Of a stretch of DNA of 64,000 bases, positions 26,759-36,816 are shown piece by piece. Origin of the DNA: Aliivibrio wodanis (GTDB taxonomy: Bacteria; Pseudomonadota; Gammaproteobacteria; Enterobacterales; Vibrionaceae); NCBI GenBank assembly GCA_000953695.1, contig LN554847.1, positions 1,305,801-1,369,800 of the forward strand, read 5' to 3'. The position numbers were made by a program, and so were the translations under genes. Under the pieces are notes generated by a model that did not search any database, was not told the origin of the DNA, and was given only the letters and a program-made list of their open reading frames with translations. The stretch's first letter is position 1. Every line of letters begins with the position of its first letter.

Positions 26759-29700
26759 ATTCATGTATTAGTTACTTTGCCCAACGCAGCTTTCTTGCTC
26801 GCATTATGACAGTCATGGTGCTGTTTATTGGTGCGGCATCGTTAAGTACATTAAATTTACAAGAATACCCTGATGTGGCTTTTGAAGAGTTAGAAATTAC
26901 TACCGTTTACCCAGGAGCTACAGCACAAGACATAGAAATCAATATTACTAACCTCATAGAAAAAGAGCTGAAATCAGTTGAGGGAATAAAGCTATTTACC
27001 TCCCAATCTTCTGATGGTTTATCAGCAATTAATGTTGAACTAACCCCTAGCAACAACATGAATAAAGTTCTTCGTGATGTACAACAAGCGGTTGATCGCG
27101 TGAGTGGCTTACCCAAAGACATTACCAATCCACCAATGGTAGCACAGCCCGGTACCTCTTCACTTGAAGTACTTACTTTTGGTATTAGCTCAGTAGGAGA
27201 ACAACACAAAGTAAACGAAACTGCATTACAAAACTATGCTAGAAAATTAGAGAAGCAATTGAAAGGTATTTCTGGCGTTGGCACAATATCAATGACTGGC
27301 TATAACGAACGTGAGTTTTGGATTGAAATCGATCCAACCAAGATAAGTCGCTATAAATTAACGTTTAACGAGGTGATTAGCGCAGTAAATAACCGCAGTT
27401 TATCACTCTCTGGTGGTGTAGTTGAATCATGGAACAGTGAGCAAAAGATCGTCACTATGACTCAAGTACAATCCACTGATGAACTTTCACAAACCATTAT
27501 CAAAGTACTGCCTACTGGTGCTCTGATCCGCCTTGGTGATATTGCAACAATCATTGATACCTTTGAAAATTCGACCCAAAAAGGCATGATCAATGGGAAA
27601 GATGCCATTTTATTTAGCATCACCAACAGTGCCAGTGCTGACATCATTACCACAATCGATAACATCAAAGCCTTACTTAAAAAAGAAGGCTCCGCATTTG
27701 AAGGGCAATTCGCTTTTGATTATGGGCTCAACCTTGCCGATGACATGAGTGAAAAATTCTCGATTGTATCAACCAATGGAATGATAGGTCTTATCCTTGT
27801 TTTAGCGGTATTAAGTTTAATTCTAAAGCGCCAAATTGCCTTTTGGGTTTCTATGTCTATCCCATTCTGTATTTTAGGTGTCATCGCTATTTTACCAATG
27901 TTAGGCATGAATTTAGACAGCATTACTTTAGCCGCCTTGTTATTGGTGATTGGCGTTATTGTGGATGATTCGGTGATTGTTGCCGAGAGTATTTACCAAG
28001 AAAAAGAGAAAGGTCTAAGTGCATTAGACGCAGCGGTATCAGGTACTCAAAAAGTCATTAAACCTATAATTGCTAGCTTAACCACCACTGCATTAGTGTT
28101 CATCCCAATGCTGTTTATTCCTGGAACTATGGGTAAAGCAATTTTTGTGATCCCTGTTACGGTCATTGCTGCACTGTTGTTTTCACTCGCTGAATGTACA
28201 TTTACCTTACCTGCTCACTTAGCAAACTCTCTGGATAAAAAAGAGAGGAAAGAAGAGAAAGTCGATAAATTTCAAATTATTATTAACCAGTATCAACGCT
28301 TATTAACCCACTGCTTAAACTACAAGAAAAGCGTGTTAATTATTGCTGTTGTCAGCTTAATAGGCAGCGCGTGGTTAGTCACAAACTTAAAACTCGATAT
28401 ATTTCCTTCTGAAGCAGCAAAATACATAGAAATATACACAGAGGTAAAGCCTGGAACACCGATAGAGAAGATCCGAGCAGCACATGCAACTTTAGAAGAA
28501 ATAATTACCGCATTGCCTGACAATGAACTAAAAAGTGTAGAAATAACCTACTCTAGTCCAATAAGTACTGGCTTAATTGCCTTAACAAGTTTTGAAAACC
28601 GTGATCGTACCGCTGATGAAATTATCACTGAGTTAGATTCAAAACTGACAAGCATTGACACATTATCGTTTGTAAAACTCTCTGTCGATGCCGGCGGACC
28701 ACCACCAGGTGAGCCTGTTGAATTAAGAGTATTAGGCGGAACAAGCGCAGAACGAAACGCTACCGTTCAGCTCGTGATGACATGGTTAAAAGAGCAATCA
28801 GGGCTTAATAAAATAACGAATAACGAAGAATTAAAAGATCCTCAATTACAAATTATTCCACAGTACGAATGGCTTGCTCGTTATAACTTAACCACGGCAG
28901 ATCTTGCCTCTACACTTCGTATTGCTTTTGAGGGCGAAAGCGTGACATCAACTTGGCTTGGTGATCAAGAAATCAATATTCGAGTAATTATGGATGAAGA
29001 CTATCGCAGCATAGAAAAACTAAAAACCACCAAGATATATACCGCTAACGGCGCACAAGTTCCATTAAGCCGTTTAGCGAAAGTAGAAAACATTGATGCT
29101 CCACGTTTAATTCAACACTATAACGGTGATCGTGAAGTAACCGTAACAGCACAAATTATCGATGAAGCGCTTTCTTCTGTCGCGCTGAGTGAAACGTTAC
29201 TAGCTGAACTGCAAGGTAAGTACCCAAAGAACGTGATCATTCAAGCGGGCGGCGAAGCAGAAAGCACCAATGAAACCATGAGTGGCTTTATGATCGCCTT
29301 TCCTGCTGGATTATTAGGGATCTATTTTGTTTTATCGATTATGTTCAATTCATTGCTACAACCATTATTAGTAATGACGGTTATTCCGTTTGCGGTTATC
29401 TCTGCATTAATGGCGTTATTTATTCATTCTCAAGCTTTATCATTATTTGCATTAATTGGTGTGCTAGGCATGACAGGTGTTGTCGTGAATAACTCATTGG
29501 TATTAATTAATAAAATTAACGAGTTAATGACTGAAGGGTTCTCGACGATAGAAGCGGTAACTCAAGCAGCAAGCAGTCGCTTTAGACCCATATTACTAAC
29601 ATCTATCACCACTGTTGTAGGTTTGTTACCATTAGCTTACGGATTAGGCGGAACCGATGTGTTTATGGGCCCAATGTCGTTAACACTTGGCTACGGCTTG

Positions 29701-29778
29701 CTGTTTTCGTTACCTGTGGTGTTAATGGTTATTCCTTGTATGTATCTAATTTTTTTTAATAGAAAGCAAAATAAATAA
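26755..29778 (+). CDS. RND family efflux pump, inner-membrane component
   Basis: A proton-driven trimeric pump of 1007 residues: 12 membrane helices with two large periplasmic loops. The first helix is followed by the NLQEYPDV motif typical of the family. The proton-relay aspartates are in GVIVDDSVIVAESI (fourth helix). The second half repeats the pattern (VLGMTGVVVNNSLVLINKI). It resembles the AcrB/MexF-like HAE1 group more than metal pumps, which carry a different helix-4 motif. No TolC-like gene is nearby, so a TolC encoded elsewhere must be used. Start overlaps the adaptor stop (ATGA). Confidence 0.92.
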   Translation: MNSCISYFAQRSFLARIMTVMVLFIGAASLSTLNLQEYPDVAFEELEITTVYPGATAQDIEINITNLIEKELKSVEGIKLFTSQSSDGLSAINVELTPSNNMNKVLRDVQQAVDRVSGLPKDITNPPMVAQPGTSSLEVLTFGISSVGEQHKVNETALQNYARKLEKQLKGISGVGTISMTGYNEREFWIEIDPTKISRYKLTFNEVISAVNNRSLSLSGGVVESWNSEQKIVTMTQVQSTDELSQTIIKVLPTGALIRLGDIATIIDTFENSTQKGMINGKDAILFSITNSASADIITTIDNIKALLKKEGSAFEGQFAFDYGLNLADDMSEKFSIVSTNGMIGLILVLAVLSLILKRQIAFWVSMSIPFCILGVIAILPMLGMNLDSITLAALLLVIGVIVDDSVIVAESIYQEKEKGLSALDAAVSGTQKVIKPIIASLTTTALVFIPMLFIPGTMGKAIFVIPVTVIAALLFSLAECTFTLPAHLANSLDKKERKEEKVDKFQIIINQYQRLLTHCLNYKKSVLIIAVVSLIGSAWLVTNLKLDIFPSEAAKYIEIYTEVKPGTPIEKIRAAHATLEEIITALPDNELKSVEITYSSPISTGLIALTSFENRDRTADEIITELDSKLTSIDTLSFVKLSVDAGGPPPGEPVELRVLGGTSAERNATVQLVMTWLKEQSGLNKITNNEELKDPQLQIIPQYEWLARYNLTTADLASTLRIAFEGESVTSTWLGDQEINIRVIMDEDYRSIEKLKTTKIYTANGAQVPLSRLAKVENIDAPRLIQHYNGDREVTVTAQIIDEALSSVALSETLLAELQGKYPKNVIIQAGGEAESTNETMSGFMIAFPAGLLGIYFVLSIMFNSLLQPLLVMTVIPFAVISALMALFIHSQALSLFALIGVLGMTGVVVNNSLVLINKINELMTEGFSTIEAVTQAASSRFRPILLTSITTVVGLLPLAYGLGGTDVFMGPMSLTLGYGLLFSLPVVLMVIPCMYLIFFNRKQNK

Positions 29779-29792
29779 ATATTCAGTTAGAA

Positions 29793-29823
29793 CTAAGTCA
29801 TGCGAATAAAAAGCATGGCTTAG
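29793..29823. terminator. Hairpin between RND pump and binding-protein genes
   Basis: CTAAGTCATGC (29793-29803) pairs with GCATGGCTTAG (29813-29823) with one G-T pair. Convergent genes flank it. The T tracts are poor, so its efficiency as a terminator is uncertain. Confidence 0.5.
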
Positions 29824-29825
29824 CC

Positions 29826-30800
29826 TTACTCAATTGCTTTCCAGTGTTTTGGGGGAGTTAAGTCCCAACGTTTCATCTCTGTTAGCGTATAAATCGCCTT
29901 TCCTTTTCGACCAATAGTTATCGGAATATCTTTTGCTAATGCCTTACCTGATAAGATTTTTTGGGCAATCTCACCTGCAGCAATACCTTGAGATTCACCA
30001 AATAAGACAACCCCTCCAGCTGCTTTTCCTTCACCAATAGAGAAGTCCCAAAAACCAAATAATGGTACTTTTGATTCCTTATTTGTCCATGAAATTACCG
30101 TATCTTCATTGACATGAATTCCATTTTCATCCATCAAGGTATGATATAAACCAATGACGACAGCTCCTATACCTTGGCTATCAGCATCTAAAATTAAAGA
30201 TTGCCAATCAGAAAAGTGACTGACTATTATTACTTCAACTTCAAGTCCAATTTTTTTGTTAAGCATTTTGTATTGTTGTTTCATATAAGATGTTGCTATT
30301 TTGGAGGTCGTGCCAGAATCAAAAAGGACTCGAATTTTCTTTTTATTAACGGGTAGCATCGATCCTATTTCACCCATCGTTTTTGCTAACAAAGGTTGCT
30401 CTAAAACTCCTGTAACCTGAGAACTTCCCTTGTATTTTTCAAGAAGTTTTCTTGGATTAGCATTTATTCCCAAAAATACAATTGGGATCCCTTTGTCATA
30501 TAATTTAGGTAACATATAATTCAACGCATTATCATCACCTAAGATCACTAAATCAGGTTGATATGTCGTATATTTGAGGTAAGCCTTATCTGCTATTTTT
30601 TCGTGTTGTTCACTCGGCAGTCTTTTCGTATTCATTTGAAAAGTAGTAATTTCATGTTCACCATCTAGAATTAAATTAATCCCTGCTAAATAGCTTTTAT
30701 CCCAAGAATATTCGGCATGATAACTTTCGATAACCAGTACTTTTCCAGCATAAAGCATATTACTAAACAGAGTTAACATCACTAATAAGCAAGTTTTCAT
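29826..30800 (-). CDS. Periplasmic substrate-binding protein, ABC_sub_bind type
   Basis: 324 residues with a signal peptide (about 1-18) and a two-lobe binding fold. VLVIESYHAEYSWD, QPDLVILGDDNALNYMLP and GIPIVFLGINANP follow the pattern of the family that also includes TrpX-like proteins. There is no permease or ATPase gene beside it. Instead it is divergent from a membrane histidine kinase, so it probably delivers ligand information to that kinase and does not feed a transporter. GGAGG lies before the ATG. Ligand unknown. Confidence 0.78.
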   Translation of the reverse strand: MKTCLLVMLTLFSNMLYAGKVLVIESYHAEYSWDKSYLAGINLILDGEHEITTFQMNTKRLPSEQHEKIADKAYLKYTTYQPDLVILGDDNALNYMLPKLYDKGIPIVFLGINANPRKLLEKYKGSSQVTGVLEQPLLAKTMGEIGSMLPVNKKKIRVLFDSGTTSKIATSYMKQQYKMLNKKIGLEVEVIIVSHFSDWQSLILDADSQGIGAVVIGLYHTLMDENGIHVNEDTVISWTNKESKVPLFGFWDFSIGEGKAAGGVVLFGESQGIAAGEIAQKILSGKALAKDIPITIGRKGKAIYTLTEMKRWDLTPPKHWKAIE

Positions 30801-30917
30801 TACGCCTCCGATTTCCTTTTACCAACCTATTTAGTGTAGTTGATATATTAACTATGCACTCAAGTAAGAAAACCTGACTATACTTACTTAGTAAATCAGT
30901 TAAAGTGAGGGATAAGA

Positions 30918-32864
30918 ATGAATCGCACTAACCAGTTCATACATAATAAAAAAAATCCTATTTCCAGTCATATTGGCCGACGTATTATATTAATTTTAAT
31001 AATTATAAGCAGTATCGTGACATTACTAACGAGTTTTATGCAACTCTACTGGGACTACAACCGTGAATTTGATGCTGTAGAGAGCCGTCATCAAGAACTA
31101 CAAAGTATACATATTGATTTACTCGCAACGTCATTATGGCGATTTGATCTCGTTCTCTTACAACAACGTTTAGAGGGCTTAGTTAATTTATCAAAAATTG
31201 ATTATCTAAAGATTGAAACTGAAAACTATACATTTACAGCTGGAACTCCAGTGTTTGAGCAAACTATTTCAAGTCTATACCCTGTTACCTTTAAAGCCTC
31301 AGAAGAAGCAACCCCAGAAGTCATTGGCAGTTTATATGTACAATCTGATGCAAAGAAAATTTATAACTATTTGCTTGAACAATTTTTAATTTCGTTAGGA
31401 ATTAATGCTTTTAAGATCACGATTATCTGCTACATCATACTAATGATTGTTCATCAAAGTATTAATCGACGCATATTCTCTATTGCAAGATACCTACGTC
31501 AATTTAACCCTCTAGAACCACCTAAACCCTTAAAGTTAAGGTATACACCATGCATAATGGAAAAAGAAGATGAGTTAAAATGGCTTGGAGATGAGGCAAA
31601 TAAAATCACTAAAGATGTCACCTCGCTATATCAAAATTTAAAATTTCAACAAGAACGTTTTGCTGATTTCGCCAACATTTCATCTGACTGGTTATGGGAA
31701 ACGAATGAATTGGGACAGCTTATTTATGCTTCAGAGGAAATGAGAAAAAGTTTAAATTTAGATATAGAGCACCACATTATGATTACAGATATACCCTCTC
31801 TAAAAATGGCAACAACGTTATTATCTTATATTCATGAACGAACGGATTTCTCCTTATGTGAAGAAGCTCTCCATATCGATAATCGAACTCAGTATCTCCT
31901 TTTCCAAGGAACAGCCAATTACCAAAATAAGCGTTTTATTGGATTTAGGGGCACAGCTCTAGATATTTCAGCTCTTACTCAAGCAAAACGAGATTTAGAA
32001 GAACTTAACCAGGGTCTTGAAGATAAGGTAAAAGAGCGAACTAAAGATCTGAAAGATAATATGAAGAAGCTACAAAAAACTCAAGATCAATTAGTCGAAT
32101 CAGAGAAATTAGCTGCTCTTGGTGGACTCGTTGCTGGTGTGGCACATGAAGTAAATACACCACTAGGGATCTCAGTAACAGCAGCCTCTATCATTAAAGA
32201 AATAACTCAAGAGTTAAACAATGCATTCGCTAATCAAACATTAACTAGCACACAATTCTCTGATCTAATGCAACGTATGAATGAAACAACAACAATGCTA
32301 GAAGATAACCTTAACAGAGGGGCTAAATTAATTCGTGACTTCAAACAAACGGCCGTAGATCAAGTCTCGGAGTGCCGTAGCCAATTCGTTATCCACCAAA
32401 CCCTCGATTCATTGATTGCCAGCTTACACTCCGAAACACGAAAAATACCAGTAGTCCCTATCATTTCAGGTAGCCATTCATTAACCATGAACAGCTTGCC
32501 AGGAGTACTCACTCAAGTTATTTCTAATCTAATAATGAACAGTGTTAATCATGCTTTTACCGACACCACAAAGGCCGCAGAAATACATATCTCCTTCTAT
32601 GAAGAGGGAGACAATATTATTTGTGAATATGTTGATAATGGGTCCGGTGTAGAAGAAGCCTTGCATCAAAAAATATTCGAACCATTTTATACTAGTAAGC
32701 GAGGGAAAGGAGGTTCTGGACTAGGGTTAAACTTAGTTTTCAATCTTATTCATCAAAAATTAGCTGGAAGTTTAGTATTCAACTCAACCTTGAATCAAGG
32801 GGTTCATTTTACTTTTACTTTACCGAAAGAACTACCCCTGACAATTATCTCAAAAGACATATAA
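30918..32864 (+). CDS. Membrane sensor histidine kinase with PAS domain
   Basis: 648 residues: membrane helix at about 22-45, periplasmic domain to about 150, second helix at about 155-180, a HAMP-like linker, a PAS domain (FADFANISSDWLWETNELG near 248-266), a coiled coil and a kinase core. The acceptor histidine is in GVAHEVNTPLG; the ATPase has NLIMNSVNHAF, YVDNGSGV and GGSGLGLNLVFNLI. There is no receiver domain, so the partner is separate; the convergent HD-GYP regulator is the nearest candidate. GAGGG lies before the ATG. The divergent binding-protein gene is a likely input component. Confidence 0.88.
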   Translation: MNRTNQFIHNKKNPISSHIGRRIILILIIISSIVTLLTSFMQLYWDYNREFDAVESRHQELQSIHIDLLATSLWRFDLVLLQQRLEGLVNLSKIDYLKIETENYTFTAGTPVFEQTISSLYPVTFKASEEATPEVIGSLYVQSDAKKIYNYLLEQFLISLGINAFKITIICYIILMIVHQSINRRIFSIARYLRQFNPLEPPKPLKLRYTPCIMEKEDELKWLGDEANKITKDVTSLYQNLKFQQERFADFANISSDWLWETNELGQLIYASEEMRKSLNLDIEHHIMITDIPSLKMATTLLSYIHERTDFSLCEEALHIDNRTQYLLFQGTANYQNKRFIGFRGTALDISALTQAKRDLEELNQGLEDKVKERTKDLKDNMKKLQKTQDQLVESEKLAALGGLVAGVAHEVNTPLGISVTAASIIKEITQELNNAFANQTLTSTQFSDLMQRMNETTTMLEDNLNRGAKLIRDFKQTAVDQVSECRSQFVIHQTLDSLIASLHSETRKIPVVPIISGSHSLTMNSLPGVLTQVISNLIMNSVNHAFTDTTKAAEIHISFYEEGDNIICEYVDNGSGVEEALHQKIFEPFYTSKRGKGGSGLGLNLVFNLIHQKLAGSLVFNSTLNQGVHFTFTLPKELPLTIISKDI

Positions 32865-32930
32865 AACTAGAGAGTATTTATTTACCTTTCTCGATTAAAC
32901 AATTCGCCTCTTAACAGTTAGTATGTTGCA

Positions 32931-32970
32931 TAAGAAGAAGGGCTCATTTAATAATGAGCCCTTCTTCTTA
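32931..32970. terminator. Bidirectional terminator between kinase and HD-GYP genes
   Basis: A perfect 18-bp stem (32931-32948 with 32953-32970) containing GGGCTC/GAGCCC and a TAAT loop between two convergent genes. The arms are purine-rich and pyrimidine-rich (AAGAAGAAGG/CCTTCTTCTT), which gives U-rich ends on both transcripts. Confidence 0.9.
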
Positions 32971-33010
32971 TTAAAATAATGAATAAAGTATAAATCAGAA
33001 AGAAGATTCA

Positions 33011-34555
33011 CTAATCAGGGTGATTATCACGAATTGAAGTAAATAAAGTCCAATTATCCAACATTAAATCAACCAATTTGGGTTCAAAATGCTTCCCTCT
33101 CTGTAAGGCGATTTCTTGTCGTATATCTTCACTAGACCAAGGTTGTTTATAGCTTCTCTTTGAACCAAGAGCATCAAATACGTCAGCAAGTGCTGTAATC
33201 CGACCACTAATTGGTATATTTTCACCACTTAATTGATTCGGGTAACCTGTTCCATCCCATTTTTCATGATGATAAGCTGCTATATCTTTGGCGACTAAAA
33301 TCAGTTTGCGTTTCGAACGACTAAGGATATCAACACCATATTCCACATGCTTTTGCATTATATGCCATTCTTCAGGTGTTAATTTACCTGGTTTATGCAA
33401 AATAGAATCCGGAATTGCGACTTTCCCAACATCATGTAACGGAGATGATTGTTTAATCATCAAGCAATCAAAATCAGAAAGTCCATATAAAATAGCCAGC
33501 TGTTCTGATACCAAAGCAACTCTTTGAACATGTGCTCCAGTTTCTTTGCTTCTTGCTTCAACTGCATTAGCTAAGTTGTAAACTAACTCTTTCGCTGTCT
33601 CTTTTAAATCTTCAAGCAAGTTTAAATTTTCAAAAGTCAGCCCTATATTATTCATATAAATTTCAAGGAGCTGTTTATCTAATTCTGATAATTCGCTATT
33701 AATATTAATATATAAAAGGTTATTAACCCCTCGCTCATCCGACATGAAAAAGACATACGCATCATCATAACTCTGGCTTGATTGATTTGTTACCGCATTT
33801 TTACAGCGTTCTGAAACGATATCAGGCAAACGCTCGTACGCACATTCATCATAGGAATTAACATATCCTCCCGTTGCCGCTATCGTTAATGCACGAGACT
33901 CTTCACCGTTTGGTTCGGGTTGGACAACGCCATAAAAAGCCGAAGCTTCTAATTTAAGTAATGACGTTACTTGTTGCAAAACAGCAGTCGCATACGCTTT
34001 TAGGGTTGTAGTATTTTGAACATTCGCCGAGGCTTTAATTACTAAACTTAGCCCTTCTTTCTGTTCATCAATCAAACATAAATCTCGATAAGATCTTAAC
34101 ATTGAGTACAATAATGTTCGAAGTTTCTGAGTGGTCAATTCCGTTTTTTCTTTATAGTCATCAATTTCATATTCTTGAATAACAACATCTTCTGGCGCTT
34201 GGCCTGCTTGTCCTGTCCTAAGAACTAGCCTGATCAGGTGATTATTCAAATCTTCTCGAATATATTGAACTAAATCTAATCCTGCATGTTCAGTTTCCAT
34301 AACAACATCAATAAGTGCAATTGCAATATCAGAATTCGACTCTAAAATTTTTCTTGCTTCGCAGCCTGATAATGCCGAGATCAAATCCAGTTTTCGGTCT
34401 TGAAAAGTAAAACCACTTAACGCAAGCTTTGTTATCTGATGCATTTGTTCATCGTCATCCACTAACAAAACACGCCAAGGTTTAGCTAATTTCTGTACTC
34501 GACTCTCAGAAGAATCTGTTTGTACATCGCTCCGATAATCAGAAAAAAGATCCAT
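33011..34555 (-). CDS. Response regulator with DUF3369 and HD-GYP domains, c-di-GMP phosphodiesterase
   Basis: 514 residues: receiver domain (about 25-150) with IALIDVVMETEHAG carrying the phospho-aspartate; a central GAF-like DUF3369 domain (about 170-310); and an HD-GYP domain (about 325-500). The catalytic motifs HDVGKVAIPD and HHEKWDGTGYPNQLSG are complete, so it should hydrolyse c-di-GMP. The domain order is a known class. It converges on the PAS kinase and is a fair guess as its partner. GAGG lies six bases before the ATG. Confidence 0.9.
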   Translation of the reverse strand: MDLFSDYRSDVQTDSSESRVQKLAKPWRVLLVDDDEQMHQITKLALSGFTFQDRKLDLISALSGCEARKILESNSDIAIALIDVVMETEHAGLDLVQYIREDLNNHLIRLVLRTGQAGQAPEDVVIQEYEIDDYKEKTELTTQKLRTLLYSMLRSYRDLCLIDEQKEGLSLVIKASANVQNTTTLKAYATAVLQQVTSLLKLEASAFYGVVQPEPNGEESRALTIAATGGYVNSYDECAYERLPDIVSERCKNAVTNQSSQSYDDAYVFFMSDERGVNNLLYININSELSELDKQLLEIYMNNIGLTFENLNLLEDLKETAKELVYNLANAVEARSKETGAHVQRVALVSEQLAILYGLSDFDCLMIKQSSPLHDVGKVAIPDSILHKPGKLTPEEWHIMQKHVEYGVDILSRSKRKLILVAKDIAAYHHEKWDGTGYPNQLSGENIPISGRITALADVFDALGSKRSYKQPWSSEDIRQEIALQRGKHFEPKLVDLMLDNWTLFTSIRDNHPD

Positions 34556-34705
34556 CAGTTACCTCATTTTTTTATATTCTTCTTATAGGTTTAGCACATT
34601 TATCCACATCTGGAGTTATAAATAATCGTTTAAACGCCAATAATGTAATCGAGTGCAAATTTTAACTATTACTTCGCGTAATTCTGGATATCGGCACACA
34701 ACAAA

Positions 34706-36661
34706 CTACATCTTAAATTGTTTAACTGATGAGTTTAGTTCATTTGACAATTTAGCAAGATCTTCACACGATTTAACCGTCTCCATCATTGTTGTGTGAT
34801 TTTCATGTGAAATACTGTTCACAGCTTGCATACTCTCATTTACTTGTTCCGTGGCAACACTTTGCTCTTCAGAGGCACTAGCACTTTGAGTATTCATATC
34901 GTTTATCTTAGTAATTGAGCCCGTTATTACTGAAAATGCACTGCCTGATTTACTTGCTGAATTTATGCTGGAGGTTAATAAATTTGTACTCTGCTCCATG
35001 CTAGCTACAACATCATTTGTTCCATTCTGAATTCGGTCAATAAGAGTATGGATCTCAGTCGTCGACTCTTGAGTTCTCTTAGCCAAAACTCGAACTTCAT
35101 CAGCAACTACTGCAAAGCCTCTGCCCTGCTCACCCGCTCTTGCTGCCTCTATCGCTGCATTTAATGCTAGTAGATTAGTTTGCTCAGCAATTCCTCCAAT
35201 AACCTCTAAAATTTTACCAATATTATTAGTTTCTTCTGCCAAGTCTGTTATTTGTGAAGAGGTTTGTTTTATCTCTTTATCCAGCTGGGCAATATGACCA
35301 ATGGTGCTTTGAATCACATTAAAACCAGCTTGAGCCTCTTCATCTGCATGAGTTGCTACATGTGCCGCATTAACTGTATTTTGAGATACCTCTTGAACTG
35401 CAATAGACAACTGCTGCATTGCGTCTGAGATCTGCTCTGTTCGAGTTAACTGCTCTTTCGCACCATTATCGGTCTTTTCTAATGCACTCGTTAAATAGTT
35501 TGATGATTCCTTGAGCTTATTACTCGTTTCAGCTATCTGTCCAATCATTTCCTTTAGATTATTTGATACGGTTTGAATGGCAAGTAACAATGTTCCGGCC
35601 TCACTCGTTCCTTGTTTACCAACATTGATATTCAAATCACCAGCAGCTAATTGCTTCGCATAATCAACCGCTTTTTGAATTGGTTTTGTAATACTCATCG
35701 CTGTAAAGTATGAGAAAAGAAGTGCTAATATAACAACAATCACACTACCAAAAAGAATGACATTATTTGCCATCGTAGCTGTATTGCTTGATTCAAGCTT
35801 TCTTTGAGTCATTAAGCCCGCTTCAATATCTATAATTTCCGAGATCTTACTGCGAAGATCATCCATATAGATTTTGCCTTTCTTTTTATCAAGCTCGGCA
35901 TAAAGATCTGCCATCGTTTTATAATCATTTGATTTTTTTACAAGAGGTATGGCTTTTTCACTATAATCATTTATCCATCCATTTATATGCTTAGAGAGCA
36001 CTGTCCCTTCAATAAATTGATTTTGTTTTTTGATCACTTCTAGGGCGGTATAATACGGTTCTAAATATTGTTCTTCACGATTAAGAATGTAACCTCTTAA
36101 GCCTGTTTCCATATTAACCATGGCATTGATTACAATATTCCCGACCATTCCAAAGCTTCGAGTATCGACCTCTGCACGCAAAGCATCCATTTTCTCTTTG
36201 CCCACACCCGATTTTATTAATTCTGTAAGCTGATTATTAACATTTTCCCCTTTCAAAATATTTCTTCTTAATTGGATAATAGATTCTGCATATTCCGACC
36301 AATTTTTTGCTTGTGCTACTACCTCATCAAAACGTACCTGTTGCGCTGGGTTATCCGATGTTAACGATTTGGCTTCTTGAAAATAGGTTTTAAAATCAGC
36401 TTTACCTGCTATATAAGGTTCTAAATAATCTTCTTGGCCGGCAATAGCAAAACCTCGTAATCCTGTTTCTTGATTCACCATTGAATTAACAAGGCCTTTA
36501 CTGTTTGCAATAACCTCTTCGGTATGCTCTACCCATTCTGACGCCTTTTTCATGGTTGAAATAGACTGGAACACCACCACATTTAACGCCACTAATAAAA
36601 AACAAATAACAAGATTACTGCCTAATAATCGTCCTTTGATTGATATATTATTAAAATCCAT
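34706..36661 (-). CDS. Methyl-accepting chemotaxis protein with doubled CHASE3-like sensor
   Basis: 651 residues. A membrane helix at about 10-30, a long helical periplasmic domain (about 35-300), a second helix near 303-325, HAMP, then the signalling domain. The conserved hairpin tip is intact ([17 protein letters not shown]). The periplasmic part contains two similar segments, [20 protein letters not shown] near 57-76 and [20 protein letters not shown], each typical of CHASE3, so the sensor looks like an internal duplication. No C-terminal CheR-binding pentapeptide. Ligand unknown. Confidence 0.9.
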   Translation of the reverse strand: MDFNNISIKGRLLGSNLVICFLLVALNVVVFQSISTMKKASEWVEHTEEVIANSKGLVNSMVNQETGLRGFAIAGQEDYLEPYIAGKADFKTYFQEAKSLTSDNPAQQVRFDEVVAQAKNWSEYAESIIQLRRNILKGENVNNQLTELIKSGVGKEKMDALRAEVDTRSFGMVGNIVINAMVNMETGLRGYILNREEQYLEPYYTALEVIKKQNQFIEGTVLSKHINGWINDYSEKAIPLVKKSNDYKTMADLYAELDKKKGKIYMDDLRSKISEIIDIEAGLMTQRKLESSNTATMANNVILFGSVIVVILALLFSYFTAMSITKPIQKAVDYAKQLAAGDLNINVGKQGTSEAGTLLLAIQTVSNNLKEMIGQIAETSNKLKESSNYLTSALEKTDNGAKEQLTRTEQISDAMQQLSIAVQEVSQNTVNAAHVATHADEEAQAGFNVIQSTIGHIAQLDKEIKQTSSQITDLAEETNNIGKILEVIGGIAEQTNLLALNAAIEAARAGEQGRGFAVVADEVRVLAKRTQESTTEIHTLIDRIQNGTNDVVASMEQSTNLLTSSINSASKSGSAFSVITGSITKINDMNTQSASASEEQSVATEQVNESMQAVNSISHENHTTMMETVKSCEDLAKLSNELNSSVKQFKM

Positions 36662-36743
36662 TTAATTCACCACAATCTTATTTTCAACACATTAGTAACA
36701 AGCATAGGAGGTCAATTGACTAAAACCAAGATCAATATAAAAT

Positions 36744-36777
36744 AAAAACGGCACCTCTTATGAAAGAAGTGCCGTTT
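36744..36777 (-). terminator. Rho-independent terminator of the chitobiase gene
   Basis: A 14-bp stem with one mismatch (36746-36759 with 36764-36777), GC-rich core CGGCAC/GTGCCG, then a T-rich tract on the minus strand. Confidence 0.9.
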
Positions 36778-36816
36778 GATTATTTAATGACTGTTTCTAA
36801 TGTATTTCTAGCTTAA

